Below, one piece after another: positions 1-8,965 of a stretch of 64,000 bases of DNA (the first letter of the stretch is position 1; each line of letters opens with the position of its first letter). The notes under the pieces were generated by a model. That model was given only the letters and a program-made list of their open reading frames with translations, ran no database searches and was not told the origin of the DNA. The DNA comes from Roseimaritima ulvae (GTDB taxonomy: Bacteria; Planctomycetota; Planctomycetia; Pirellulales; Pirellulaceae): assembly GCF_008065135.1 (NCBI RefSeq), contig NZ_CP042914.1:5189404-5253403 (forward strand), read 5' to 3'. The position numbers and the translations under genes are program-made.

Positions 1-2184
1 ATCGGCAGTCATTGCGGGCGTCCTTATGCCGTGATGGAATGGCTCGACGGCGAGACGCTTCGCGACCGTATCAAACGGGGACCAATCAATGCAGCGGAGA
101 CGCGGCACATCGGCGCCCAGGCCGCCGAAGCCCTGGCCGCCGCGCACGCCAACGGGATCGTCCATCGCGACCTGAAGCCCGAGAATCTGGTGCTGATCGG
201 ACCGCTGGGAAAATGCCCCGACCCAGCGCCCACGGCGATCGTCAAACTGCTCGACTTTGGACTCTCACGAGCTTCGCAAGAAGACCTTGATGGCAGCCAA
301 GACCCCACGGCCAGCGGGATCGTGATGGGCACCGCTGGCTACATGGCGCCGGAACAGGCGCGGGGCGAAAAGGCCACTTTCGCGGCTGATATATTCGGTT
401 TGGGCTGCGTGCTGCACGAATGTTTCTATCATCGCCCGCCATTTCCCGGAAAGACTCTGGCCGAATCTTTGGGCGCTGTGCTGCACGCCGACCCTAAGGA
501 GGATGCGGAGATCGCGGCGAGCGATCCCGACCTGGCGGAAGTCATCCGCCGATGCCTCCGCAAACAACCTGAAGATCGTCCTCGATCCGCCGCCGAAGTC
601 TCCCGCTGGTTGCGTTCGCGAACCCTGTTGGTCACCGCCACCGACTCGGGGCATCGCGACCTGACGGTAAAAAAGCTTGAAGCCGGCGAAACGCTTGAAC
701 TGCCATCACATCCCCACCTGGCGCCCGCCTTGCCGGGCCCGCCGACAACCCTGTCCCGACGGCGTCTGGGGATGATGCTTGTCGCCGCGGCCGCAGTGGG
801 CGGGGCCGCCTGGTGGCGATGGGGCGGCGAGTCGCCGCGAATCGAATCGCTGGCCGTGTTGCCACTGGAAGTGAAAGAATCGCAGAGCCGTCAACCGCTG
901 GGCGCTCGGACCTTGTCCGACGAAGAGATGGTGGCCGCGATGCTGGTCAATCAATTAGCTCGTCAGCAGTCGCTCAAGGTCGTGCCCTTCCGTCCGATTC
1001 GCGCCAGTTCGCCTCAATACGCTCAGGTCGGTAAAGAGTTGGGCGTCGACGGCTTGGTGTTGGTTCAAATCGTGGGCCAGGGCCAGCAGCGTCGAGTGCA
1101 TTTGCAATTGGTCGAAGCCGATTCGAGCGCTGTGCTGTGGGGTAAAGAGTTTCAGTACAGCGAAGGCGCCAGCCTGCTGACCCAGCGCGACAGCGCGGCT
1201 CGGATCGCTCAGGAAATCGGTATTCAAGTCGCCTCGATCCGGCACGGGGCCCTAACCGAAGAAGGGGCGGCGTTCAGCTGCTTGGTCCGTGGCGAGGCGC
1301 GTTTGGACCCGGACAGCGAAGACGGCTTGCGGGGCGCCTTAGGCTGCTTTGACCACGCCCGCCAAGTGGACCCGCTGTTCGCCGAAGCGCACGCGGGATT
1401 CGCGCTTTCGGCGATGACCTTGGCCGCGCTGTCGCCGCCCGAAGAGAGCCAAGAGCTGGTCGTCGAAGCCCGCTCGGCGATGCTCAAGGCGCTGGAACTG
1501 AGGCCCGATGAAGGCACGACCAACCTGGCCGCCGCGATGATCAACTGGCGCGACGATCGCAACTTCGAATCCGCCGAACGGCACTTCCAAAAAACGCTGA
1601 AGGAAATGCCGAACAGCTGGCACGCTCAACACGAGTACGCGCTGTTCGCCTCGGCCCGCCGACAACAGACCGAAGCGATCGCCGCCATCCGCCGCGCCGT
1701 CACGCTTAACCCGCTGTCACAAACGCTGCGAGTCGATGAAGCCCGCCTGAACTGGTTCGACGGACAGCCGCAACTGGCCAAGCCCGCCGTCGACGCGATG
1801 CTGGCCGATGCCGATAAACGCGAGAAAGCGGCGGGCCTGGCCATCGACCAGCTCGAACAAACCGAGGACTACGATGCCGCCGCAGCCTTGCAAGACATGA
1901 CCGCGGTGGCCGGTCGAGCGGATCTGTACTTTGCGCAACGCCAAGCCAAACTGGACGAATACCCCTACGGTCCCTTTGGCCCAACCATGAATCAGGCCAT
2001 TCTGGACGCTCGCCTCGATCGTATCGACGATACGTATCTGGCCGAGTTGATCTCGCTGCGGCCCACCACGTTGGTTTTGCTGATGTCGGCGCATCCGGCC
2101 TTTGCCGGCTACCGCGATAGGCCGATCGCCGAACAGGTCGACGCCAGACTGCCGCGAGCTTACGGCCGCTCGCCCCAAGCGTAG
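1..2184 (+). CDS. Ser/Thr protein kinase with TPR tail, 5' end outside window
   Basis: The frame is open from base 1, so the ATP-binding N-lobe lies outside the window; the visible part is 727 residues. HRDLKPENL (about residue 54), DFG (about 85) and APEQ (about 116) show the catalytic loop, metal-binding DFG and activation segment of a Hanks-type kinase. A single hydrophobic segment at about 256-274 predicts membrane anchoring, with the kinase in the cytoplasm. After it comes a stretch starting SLAVLPLE, like the TolB/FlgO-type domain often joined to such kinases. Alpha-helical TPR-like repeats fill about 420-680 and probably bind partner proteins. The substrate is unknown. This architecture is common in Planctomycetota. 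The kinase call is firm; the extracytoplasmic domain call is by pattern only. Confidence 0.9.
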   Translation: MGSHCGRPYAVMEWLDGETLRDRIKRGPINAAETRHIGAQAAEALAAAHANGIVHRDLKPENLVLIGPLGKCPDPAPTAIVKLLDFGLSRASQEDLDGSQDPTASGIVMGTAGYMAPEQARGEKATFAADIFGLGCVLHECFYHRPPFPGKTLAESLGAVLHADPKEDAEIAASDPDLAEVIRRCLRKQPEDRPRSAAEVSRWLRSRTLLVTATDSGHRDLTVKKLEAGETLELPSHPHLAPALPGPPTTLSRRRLGMMLVAAAAVGGAAWWRWGGESPRIESLAVLPLEVKESQSRQPLGARTLSDEEMVAAMLVNQLARQQSLKVVPFRPIRASSPQYAQVGKELGVDGLVLVQIVGQGQQRRVHLQLVEADSSAVLWGKEFQYSEGASLLTQRDSAARIAQEIGIQVASIRHGALTEEGAAFSCLVRGEARLDPDSEDGLRGALGCFDHARQVDPLFAEAHAGFALSAMTLAALSPPEESQELVVEARSAMLKALELRPDEGTTNLAAAMINWRDDRNFESAERHFQKTLKEMPNSWHAQHEYALFASARRQQTEAIAAIRRAVTLNPLSQTLRVDEARLNWFDGQPQLAKPAVDAMLADADKREKAAGLAIDQLEQTEDYDAAAALQDMTAVAGRADLYFAQRQAKLDEYPYGPFGPTMNQAILDARLDRIDDTYLAELISLRPTTLVLLMSAHPAFAGYRDRPIAEQVDARLPRAYGRSPQA

Positions 2185-2322
2185 CTTGCTTGGCGGGGGC
2201 GCGGGTTAACAAACGAGCGGCTAGCGGCTATTATGCCGGGCCACCCTTCGCATGCGTTCTGCGAACGCAACGTGACGCGTTGTGTGATTCGCCTGCTCCT
2301 TCAACCGGCTTGAGATTCCCCC

Positions 2323-3297
2323 ATGCAGACTCGCCCACTTGGCCGCACCGGTATTGATTTGTCGATCTTGGGTTTTGGCGCTTCGTCGATTGGCCAAGAG
2401 TTCCGCCAAGTCGACATGGGTGAAGCTTTGCGAGCGGTACATGTGGCGCTCGACGGTGGCATGAATTACATCGACACCGCCGCCTACTACGGCCGCGGGA
2501 TGAGCGAAATCATGCTCGGGCGGATGCTGCCCGAAATCCCCCGCGACCGTTATTTTCTGAGCACCAAACTAGGCCGCTACGCACCGCAGCATTTCGACTT
2601 CAGCGCCAAACGGGTGGCCGAAAGCATCGACGTGTCGCTGGAACGGATGCGAATCGACCACATCGACATGGTGTTCTGCCACGACATCGAATTTGTCGAC
2701 ACCAAACAGATCTATGAAGAAACCCTGCCCGCCCTGCGGCGTGAAGTGGAAAAGGGCAAGGTGCGGTTCATCGGTGTTAGCGGCTATCCGATGCAAATCT
2801 TTAAAGAGGCGATCGCCAAAGCCGACGTGGACGTGCTGCTGACCTACAACCACTATACGCTGCAAAACGACATGGCGTTGCAACTGGTGCCGCTGTGTGA
2901 GGAAAAGGGAATTGGACTGATCAACGCGGCCCCGTTTAGCGCCCGCTTGCTGACCAATGCTCCTTTGCCGCAGTGGCACAACGCCACGCCCGAGGTTCGC
3001 AAAGTCGCCGCCGCGGCCGCCGCGCACTGCGAATCCAAAGGCAGCGACATCGCTAAATTGGCGTTACAGTATTCGGTCGCCAACGAATCCTTTGCCTCCT
3101 GCGTAACCGGCTCGGCCAACCCCGACCGGGTGTCGCAGTGGCTGCAGTGGCTGGACGAACCCATGGATGAAACCCTGGTCGCCGAAGTGCTGGAAATCCT
3201 CAAGCCCATCCACAATTGGATCTACACCGTTGGGCTGCCCGAAAATGAGGACCCCATCAACGAGGGCGGCGCGAACGAGGGTATCGCGAAATCTTAA
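2323..3297 (+). CDS. Aldo/keto reductase, probable L-galactose (or L-fucose) dehydrogenase
   Basis: The 324-residue protein has the usual size and the AKR catalytic tetrad: Asp51, Tyr56, Lys82 and His120. The N-terminus (PLGRTGIDLS..GFGAS) is typical of the L-galactose/D-threo-aldose dehydrogenase branch, which oxidises C1 of L-galactose or L-fucose with NAD(P)+ to the lactone. It is cytoplasmic, with no signal peptide. It is first in a five-gene same-strand operon whose next members act on L-galactonate/tagaturonate-type substrates, which favours L-galactose over L-fucose. The gap to the next gene is 43 bp. The family is clear; the substrate is inferred from context. Confidence 0.85.
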   Translation: MQTRPLGRTGIDLSILGFGASSIGQEFRQVDMGEALRAVHVALDGGMNYIDTAAYYGRGMSEIMLGRMLPEIPRDRYFLSTKLGRYAPQHFDFSAKRVAESIDVSLERMRIDHIDMVFCHDIEFVDTKQIYEETLPALRREVEKGKVRFIGVSGYPMQIFKEAIAKADVDVLLTYNHYTLQNDMALQLVPLCEEKGIGLINAAPFSARLLTNAPLPQWHNATPEVRKVAAAAAAHCESKGSDIAKLALQYSVANESFASCVTGSANPDRVSQWLQWLDEPMDETLVAEVLEILKPIHNWIYTVGLPENEDPINEGGANEGIAKS

Positions 3298-3340
3298 GGC
3301 CATCCTCCCCCGTCACCCTTCCTCTTCTTTGCAACTTGCC

Positions 3341-4378
3341 ATGCGTGCTATCTCTCTACTTGAACCGGAAAAGTTTTCCCACGTCGACGTGCAAGCTCCG
3401 GCTTCTCCCGGCCCCGGCATGGCGTTGGTCAAAACGCACCGGATGGGCATCTGCGGAACCGACCTGGGCGGCTACCTCGGCAAGTTCCCCTTCTTTGGTT
3501 ATCCCCGCATCATCGGTCACGAACTGGGCGTCGAAGTTCTGGAAATCGGCGAGGGCGTCGGCAATGTTTCCGTCGGCGATCGCTGCAGTATCGAACCGTA
3601 TCTGAATTGCGGCTCCTGTTACGCTTGCCGGCGCGGGGCTACCAATTGTTGCCAAACCAATCAGACCCTGGGCGTGATGTGTGATGGCGGGCTGTGTGAA
3701 CGATTCGTGATCCGAGCCGACAAACTGCATGCTTCGCGGACCCTGCGTTACGAACAGTTGGCGTTGGTTGAAACCCTGGCCATCGGTTGCCATGCCGTCG
3801 ATCGTGGCGACAACGGCGAAGGGGACCACGTGATGGTGATCGGAGCCGGGCCGATCGGTCTGTCCGCCATCGAGTTCGCGCGGCTGAGCGGTGCTCAGGT
3901 AACGGTCGTGGACATGGTCGAATCACGGCTGGAATTCTGTCGCCAGACCTATGGCATCGAAAATCTGATTCGCTTCCAATCGCCCGAACAGGTCTCGGAG
4001 GAAGTTCAGCGGATTACCGGCGGCGATCGATACGCGGTGGTCATCGATGCCACGGGCAACCCGCACTCGATGACCGGCGCGATGCACCACGTGGCCCAGA
4101 CCGGGACGCTGGTGTATGTCGGCATCACCAACCAAAACCTGACGTTTGAACACGCCACCATGCACAAGCCGGAAATGACGATCAAAGCCAGTCGCAATGC
4201 CTTGCCGACCGACTTTGCCCGCATCATTCGACTGATCGAAGAAGGCACCATCGACACCGAGCCCTGGATCACGCACCGCGTCTCGTTCGACAATATGATT
4301 GCCGAGTTTGACAGCTACACCCGCCCTGAAACGGGCGTCATCAAAGCCGTGGTGGACGTCTCGGGCGAACAGCAATAG
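3341..4378 (+). CDS. Zinc-dependent medium-chain dehydrogenase, candidate L-galactonate 5-dehydrogenase
   Basis: The 345-residue MDR enzyme shows the catalytic zinc ligands Cys38 and His60-Glu61, a structural-zinc set Cys90, Cys93, Cys96 and Cys104, and a Rossmann motif GAGPIG near residue 168. The frame stays open upstream into the previous gene, but the ATG at 3341 begins a normal MDR N-terminus (MRAISLLEP) and lies 43 bp after the preceding stop. In this operon, between an aldose dehydrogenase and a tagaturonate epimerase, oxidation of L-galactonate at C5 to D-tagaturonate is the reaction that would connect the neighbours (inference). It could instead be another polyol or threonine-type dehydrogenase. 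Confidence 0.85.
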   Translation: MRAISLLEPEKFSHVDVQAPASPGPGMALVKTHRMGICGTDLGGYLGKFPFFGYPRIIGHELGVEVLEIGEGVGNVSVGDRCSIEPYLNCGSCYACRRGATNCCQTNQTLGVMCDGGLCERFVIRADKLHASRTLRYEQLALVETLAIGCHAVDRGDNGEGDHVMVIGAGPIGLSAIEFARLSGAQVTVVDMVESRLEFCRQTYGIENLIRFQSPEQVSEEVQRITGGDRYAVVIDATGNPHSMTGAMHHVAQTGTLVYVGITNQNLTFEHATMHKPEMTIKASRNALPTDFARIIRLIEEGTIDTEPWITHRVSFDNMIAEFDSYTRPETGVIKAVVDVSGEQQ

Positions 4379-4467
4379 CTCCCCCCGTTACTCACCGCGA
4401 TCAGGCAGAGCTTGAAAGCACCAAAGCCCAATACTCTAAAACACCAAAAACTCTAAAGCACCCAAGC

Positions 4468-5721
4468 ATGAAAAAAATTTCCAAATACACGTTCGGCGTC
4501 GGGGACCGTTTCGCCCATCAAGCCAAAGCTCAGCTGCAGGCTTGCATCCAAGCCACCGCGGCGGGGGCGGAAGTGGTGCCGGTCTGGAACAAGTCCCATC
4601 GCGAACATCAAACCGTCGGTTCCCAGCCCGACAGTGTTCGCCAAGCCGCTGACGCGGCGGTTGCGGAATTGGGTTGGACCAAGCCCTATCATGTGGACGC
4701 CGACCACATCAATCTGTCGACCGTCGACGGTTTCATCGCCTCCTCGGATTTTTACACCCTGGACGTTGCCGACTCGATCGGCCAACCCGCCTCGCCAGCG
4801 GACGTCACAGCCTTCGTGGATCGCTTCCCCCAGTTGGTCGGAACGGTCACGATCCCCGGCATTGACTCGCCCTTTGAGATCTCTCGCCAGCAAGTCGAAC
4901 AGATCGCTGGCAAGTACCTGTTAGCCGTCCAGCAGGCGGGTGAAATCTATCGCCACATCGCCGCCCAAAAAGGCGCGGATGAATTTATCACCGAAGTTTC
5001 GATGGATGAAACCGACAGTCCCCAAACGCCGCCGGAATTATTGGTCATCCTGGCCGCGATCGCCGACCAACAGATTCCCATCCAAACGATTGCGCCGAAA
5101 TTTACCGGGCGTTTTAACAAGGGCGTCGACTACGTGGGAGACGTTCAGCAGTTTGAGCAGGAGTTCTCTGACGACCTGGCCGTGATCGATTACTGCGTGA
5201 AAGAATTTGGGCTTCCGGAAACGCTCAAACTGAGCGTGCATTCGGGCAGTGACAAATTTTCCATCTACGGTCCGATCCGCCGCTGCATCGCCAAGTTTGA
5301 TGCCGGCCTGCACATTAAAACCGCCGGCACCAACTGGCTGGAAGAAGTCATCGGTTTGGCCGAAGCCGGTGGCGACGGGCTGGAACTGGCCAAAGAGATC
5401 TACGCCCAAGCCTTGGCCCACAAAGACGCACTGTGCGCACCGTACGCCACGGTCATCGATATCGACGATGCCAAATTGCCCTCGGCCGACGAAGTAAACG
5501 GCTGGAGCAGCGAGCAATTTGTGTCAGCCTTGCGGCACGACCAATCCAATCCCCAGTTCAACGACAACCTGCGTCAGCTGATTCACGTCGGCTACAAAAT
5601 CGCCGCTCAACTGGGCGACCGTTACCTGGACATGCTGGACAAGTATGAAACGGTAATCGCCAAAAACGTGACGGAAAATCTGTACGACCGTCATCTGAAA
5701 CCGCTGTTTCTGGACCGCTAG
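4468..5721 (+). CDS. uxaE: Tagaturonate/fructuronate epimerase (UxaE family)
   Basis: This 417-residue cytoplasmic protein matches the UxaE family: the start KYTFGVGDRFAHQAKAQL, the central DADHINLSTVDGF and the later SVHSGSDKFSIYGPI. The known activity of the family is C3 epimerisation of D-tagaturonate and D-fructuronate, a bypass linking galacturonate-type intermediates to mannonate. The His and Asp residues in those motifs are candidate metal ligands. It follows the zinc dehydrogenase by 89 bp and precedes the SDR reductase by 13 bp, so its product could go straight to a fructuronate reductase. Family confidence is high; the physiological substrate is inferred. Confidence 0.85.
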   Translation: MKKISKYTFGVGDRFAHQAKAQLQACIQATAAGAEVVPVWNKSHREHQTVGSQPDSVRQAADAAVAELGWTKPYHVDADHINLSTVDGFIASSDFYTLDVADSIGQPASPADVTAFVDRFPQLVGTVTIPGIDSPFEISRQQVEQIAGKYLLAVQQAGEIYRHIAAQKGADEFITEVSMDETDSPQTPPELLVILAAIADQQIPIQTIAPKFTGRFNKGVDYVGDVQQFEQEFSDDLAVIDYCVKEFGLPETLKLSVHSGSDKFSIYGPIRRCIAKFDAGLHIKTAGTNWLEEVIGLAEAGGDGLELAKEIYAQALAHKDALCAPYATVIDIDDAKLPSADEVNGWSSEQFVSALRHDQSNPQFNDNLRQLIHVGYKIAAQLGDRYLDMLDKYETVIAKNVTENLYDRHLKPLFLDR

Positions 5722-5734
5722 CCAAAGGCCCCAA

Positions 5735-6547
5735 GTGAACATGGATTTGTTTGATCTAAAAGACCAGGTTGCCGTTGTGTTAGGCGGCACCGGTGCATTA
5801 GGCGGCGCGATGGCCGCTGCCTTGGGTTCCGCCGGCGCGCATGTGATCGTGGCCGGTCGCAATCAGCAGCGCGGCCAAGAGTGCGTGGACCGCATCGAAA
5901 AAGCCGGAGGCCGAGCGGCCTTCCAAGCGGCCGACGCGCTCGACCGCGACTCCCTGCAGGCGGCTCGCGAAGCGATCGCGGAGCAGTTCGGCACGCCCGC
6001 GATCCTCGTCAACGCCGCTGGCGGTAATCATCCCGACGCCACTTTGCCGCCGGGTTCGGAATTCAGCAAGTTGCCGCTGGAAGCCTGGAATCGTGTGTTC
6101 GATTTAAACCTCTCCGGCGGCGTCCTGCTGCCCACGCAGGTGTTCGGCGAAGCCATGCTCTCCGCCGGTCGGGGGAGTGTCATCAACATCGCTTCGATGG
6201 CCGGCATGATCCCGCTGTCACGCGTCGTCGCTTATTCGGCGGCCAAGGCCGCGGTCATCAACCTAACCCAGTTCCTGGGCCGCGAATGGGCCACGTCGGG
6301 CGTCCGTGTAAACGCCATCAGCCCCGGATTTTTCCCCGCCGAGCAAAACCGCAAACTGTTGTTCAAAGACGACGGCAGCTACACCGAACGCGGTGGCCAG
6401 ATCATCGGTCACACGCCGATGGCTCGGTTTGGCGATCCCCGCGAACTGGCCGGTGCGGTGATCTGGCTGGCCTCTGACAAAGCCTCCTCCTTTGTGACCG
6501 GCCAAAACATCGTCGTCGACGGCGGCTTCTCCTCGACCACTATCTAA
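5735..6547 (+). CDS. SDR oxidoreductase, probable D-mannonate oxidoreductase (fructuronate reductase)
   Basis: A classical short-chain dehydrogenase of 270 residues. It has a glycine-rich cofactor site (GGTGALGG), an NAAGG motif, the catalytic Ser in INIASMAG, YSAAK (Tyr-x3-Lys) and the C-terminal end VTGQNIVVDGGF. The overall sequence, including NAAGGNHPDAT and SPGFFPAEQNR, resembles SDR-type mannonate oxidoreductases that reduce fructuronate to mannonate. The GTG at 5735 is 6 bases after an AAAGG; the ATG at 5741 is the alternative. It starts 13 bp after uxaE, so the two are very probably cotranscribed. Function follows family resemblance and operon logic. Confidence 0.85.
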   Translation: MNMDLFDLKDQVAVVLGGTGALGGAMAAALGSAGAHVIVAGRNQQRGQECVDRIEKAGGRAAFQAADALDRDSLQAAREAIAEQFGTPAILVNAAGGNHPDATLPPGSEFSKLPLEAWNRVFDLNLSGGVLLPTQVFGEAMLSAGRGSVINIASMAGMIPLSRVVAYSAAKAAVINLTQFLGREWATSGVRVNAISPGFFPAEQNRKLLFKDDGSYTERGGQIIGHTPMARFGDPRELAGAVIWLASDKASSFVTGQNIVVDGGFSSTTI

Positions 6548-6562
6548 CCCCGTCGCTGCCCC

Positions 6563-6619
6563 GTAGCTACGCTCGCCAGAGCGTGGGGCATCACGTAGCT
6601 GCGCTCGCCAGAGCGTGGA
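6563..6619 (+). repeat. Two CGCCAG-loop hairpin repeats in an operon gap
   Basis: Two direct 25-bp copies (6563-6587 and 6595-6619). Each is GTAG plus a 7-bp stem around the loop CGCCAG: arms CTACGCT/AGCGTGG in the first and CTGCGCT/AGCGTGG in the second, counting G-U pairs. They sit in the 100-bp gap before the isomerase gene and could affect mRNA processing or termination within the operon. Confidence 0.75.
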
Positions 6620-6647
6620 ATCCCTCCACCTACCCAAACTAAAACAC

Positions 6648-7466
6648 ATGAAATCCTGCATCACAGTCAGTCTGGTCGAAGAAGCTCGCGGCGGTCCTTT
6701 TGTGTTGTGGGACGGATTGCGAGCAGCTTGCGAATTGTCCGCGCGGCTGGGTTACGACGCGATCGAAATCTTTGCTCCCGGCCCCGATGCGGTCGACCCG
6801 GAGGAACTGAAAAACCTGCTGGCCGATCACAGTCTGGAACTGGCGGCGGTGGGCACCGGAGCGGGCTGGGTCAAGCACCAGTTGCAATTGGCCGACGCCG
6901 ACGCGACCAAACGGCAGCAAGCCAAAGACTTCGTGCGTTCGATGATCGATTTCGGCGGCCCGTTTGGCGCCTTTGCGATCATCGGTTCGATGCAAGGCCG
7001 CCACGACGCGACGGTCGACAAACCTACGGCGCTGGGGTACTTGGCCGAAGCTCTGGAGGAATTGGGCGAGCACGCCGCGCAGTACAACGTGCCGCTGATT
7101 TATGAACCGCTGAATCGCTACGAAACCAATCAGGTCAACACAGTGCAGCAGGGCGTCGAGTTGCTGGAGGGACTGTCGACGGGCAACGTCAAACTGCTGT
7201 GCGACCTGTTCCACATGCAGATTGAAGAACGCAATGTGGCCGAGGCCTTAAAGACGGGCGGTCAGCACGTCGGCCACATCCACTTTGTGGACAGCAATCG
7301 GCGTCCGGTCGGCGAAGGCCACATGGACTACCGCGACATCATCGCGGCCTTGCGATCGATCAAGTACGAAGGCTATCTATCAGCCGAAGCGTTTCCCTAC
7401 CCCACGCCCCAAATCGCCGCCGAACAAACCATGCGAGCCTACGACTACTGGACCAGCGCCACGTAG
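6648..7466 (+). CDS. Sugar isomerase/epimerase, xylose-isomerase-like TIM barrel
   Basis: 272 residues from the ATG at 6648. An in-frame ATG at 6615 lies inside the preceding hairpin repeat and is unlikely. The sequence has the acidic and His metal site of AP-endonuclease-2-like barrels: YEPLNRYETN, LLCDLFHM, HIHFVDSNR and SAEAFP. Families with this site include tagatose/psicose 3-epimerases and hydroxypyruvate isomerases. It is the last gene of the carbohydrate operon. It may epimerise a ketose or open a lactone, but the sequence does not decide. The stop TAG lies in the GTAG edge of a downstream hairpin repeat. Confidence 0.8.
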   Translation: MKSCITVSLVEEARGGPFVLWDGLRAACELSARLGYDAIEIFAPGPDAVDPEELKNLLADHSLELAAVGTGAGWVKHQLQLADADATKRQQAKDFVRSMIDFGGPFGAFAIIGSMQGRHDATVDKPTALGYLAEALEELGEHAAQYNVPLIYEPLNRYETNQVNTVQQGVELLEGLSTGNVKLLCDLFHMQIEERNVAEALKTGGQHVGHIHFVDSNRRPVGEGHMDYRDIIAALRSIKYEGYLSAEAFPYPTPQIAAEQTMRAYDYWTSAT

Positions 7467-7541
7467 CCTAGGCTTCCAGCCTGGGAGCCACTCGTGCCCA
7501 GGCTCCGCCTGGGTACGTAATGCATCCGAGGCTCCGCCTCG
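7463..7541 (+). repeat. Cluster of TCC-triloop hairpins at operon end
   Basis: Three hairpins share the loop TCC with different but complementary stems: CCTAGGCT/AGCCTGGG (7467-7485, preceded by GTAG at 7463), CCCAGGC/GCCTGGG (7497-7513) and CGAGGC/GCCTCG (7527-7541). They directly follow the last operon gene and may act as a terminator or 3' mRNA stabiliser. No U-tract follows. Confidence 0.7.
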
Positions 7542-7565
7542 ACACCTACGTGCAGGCAGGCGGGG

Positions 7566-7750
7566 GACGTGAAATGTATTAATGACGGATTCACTTCACT
7601 CTCCCTCTGGGAGAGTCGAGCGTCAGCGAGGAGAGGGCGACCGCGCCGCCGCAAAAGATCCTCCCCTCGCTAAGGCTCGACCCTCCTTAAAAAGGAGGGT
7701 GAAGCAAGCGGCCCCAAGGTCCAATGCTGCCGTAATACCTTTCACGTCCC
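7566..7750. mobile_element. MITE-like 185-bp palindromic element, copy A
   Basis: The element begins GACGTGAAATGTATTAATG and its right end read in reverse begins with nearly the same sequence (GGGACGTGAAAGGTATTACGG, split over 7731-7751), giving imperfect inverted termini. Inside are two hairpins, CTCTCCC-TCT-GGGAGAG near 7600 and ACCCTCCTT/AAGGAGGGT near 7680-7700. A full second copy is at 62558-62750. No coding potential is seen. Non-autonomous mobility is inferred from the terminal repeats and copy number. Confidence 0.6.
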
Positions 7751-7788
7751 GAGCCTGCGGGACAGTGTGTTCCCAGGCAGAGCCTGGG
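7746..7788 (+). repeat. Two further small hairpins beside the MITE-like element
   Basis: GTCCCG/CGGGAC with loop AGCCTG (7746-7763) and CCCAGGC/GCCTGGG with loop AGA (7772-7788). They fill the gap between the carbohydrate operon and the convergent DUF481 gene, so a terminator role for either strand is possible. Confidence 0.55.
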
Positions 7789-7812
7789 GACAAGTAAATG
7801 ACACCGCGATAC

Positions 7813-8793
7813 CTAAAACTTGTACAACAACAGCATCGAATAGAACAGATCGCGAGGCAGCGCGCCTTGCGGGGTGCTGTCGTAGCGATTGGTGGCGGCC
7901 AGCTTGAGGCTCAGGTTATCGCTGTCATCTAACAGAATCTCCCAGCTGATGTCGCTGACCAAACGATAGTCCGCGAAATCGCCCCAGTTGGGAAAGTAAT
8001 CGATCTTGGCTTTCAGCTTCTGTTGGCTGGTGATTTGATGTTCGGCTTCGACGCCAAACAGGGCTTCCGGAACCCAGGCGTCGTCCGGAGCACCGATCTC
8101 GCGCGACGCACCAGCACCAAAGCGGGTCACGACGGTCGATTCGTCATTGCGGAACCAGTGGTAACCAGCACCACCGTTCAAGTTCAAACGCAGGTCAAAC
8201 GGCCGGAACTCATTCCATTCCAATCCCAGCTTGCCAAACGCCGACCAGCGACTGTCGCCCAATAGGCGGTCGTAATCGAAATTGACGCGGCCGTAATCCT
8301 GAGTCACTTCGCCGCCGGTCTTGGTGCGGTAGTAGTCGAAATCGATGCCAAAGGTATACCGCTCGGTTTCCCGTTTCAGTTCGGCTCCGGTCTGCAGGCT
8401 AAGCGAGTTGGTGTTGCCTTCACTGGCGTTTAATCCAAATTCCGCGCTGTTCGTCCAACCGCTCCATGCCCACATCCAGGGATAGCTGTACCAGCGGCGT
8501 GTTTCTTCGGCCAGCGGCAGCGGTTCCTGAATTTCCACGGCTACTGATGCGGGTGCTGGGGGCGAAGTCGGTGCGGGTAGTGGAGCGACCGAGGAACCGA
8601 CCGCAGGTGCACCGCCGGGCTGGCCCAATTCGGCAAAATCCACCTGGGTGACAGGAGGAGCCGCGGGATCGCTTTCCGTACCGAACATCCAGCTCATTTG
8701 CGCCGCGGCGGAAGCGCTAAACAGCATCCCCGACAGCAGCAATACAAGCCCCACAATGGACTGCCGATGCAGAAATAGACTAGGGAAATTCAT
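7813..8793 (-). CDS. DUF481 family outer-membrane protein
   Basis: 326 residues with an N-terminal signal peptide (LVLLLSGMLFSASAAA, cleaved near residue 32), a Pro/Ala-rich linker at about 50-95, then alternating beta-strand sequence to the C-terminal LLLYKF, which ends in Phe as in outer-membrane barrels. The body matches DUF481/YdiY-like proteins: FGLNASEGNTNSLSLQTGAEL and the late KLKAKIDYFPNWGDFADYR. These are salt- or acid-induced outer-membrane proteins of unknown function. The gene stands alone, convergent with the carbohydrate operon and divergent from moxR. Confidence 0.8.
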   Translation of the reverse strand: MNFPSLFLHRQSIVGLVLLLSGMLFSASAAAQMSWMFGTESDPAAPPVTQVDFAELGQPGGAPAVGSSVAPLPAPTSPPAPASVAVEIQEPLPLAEETRRWYSYPWMWAWSGWTNSAEFGLNASEGNTNSLSLQTGAELKRETERYTFGIDFDYYRTKTGGEVTQDYGRVNFDYDRLLGDSRWSAFGKLGLEWNEFRPFDLRLNLNGGAGYHWFRNDESTVVTRFGAGASREIGAPDDAWVPEALFGVEAEHQITSQQKLKAKIDYFPNWGDFADYRLVSDISWEILLDDSDNLSLKLAATNRYDSTPQGALPRDLFYSMLLLYKF

Positions 8794-8965
8794 GACGCAC
8801 TCGTTCGCAAAAACAATAATCGGCCTCCGCTGCGTTGTCGCTGCAACGGTCCGTAGCGGGGGTTTAGCAAAACCACGGCCGACACGTCACCATTGATTTG
8901 TCTACCATAGGGAGCCAGCGGACGGTCCCGCTTCTCGCTCCCGTTCTTCAAGGTTCTGTCTTCCG

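Noticed and set aside
3167-3340. Extended start for the zinc dehydrogenase overlapping the aldo/keto reductase
   Set aside because: The added residues are a shadow of the upstream gene; MRAISL at 3341 is the typical MDR start.
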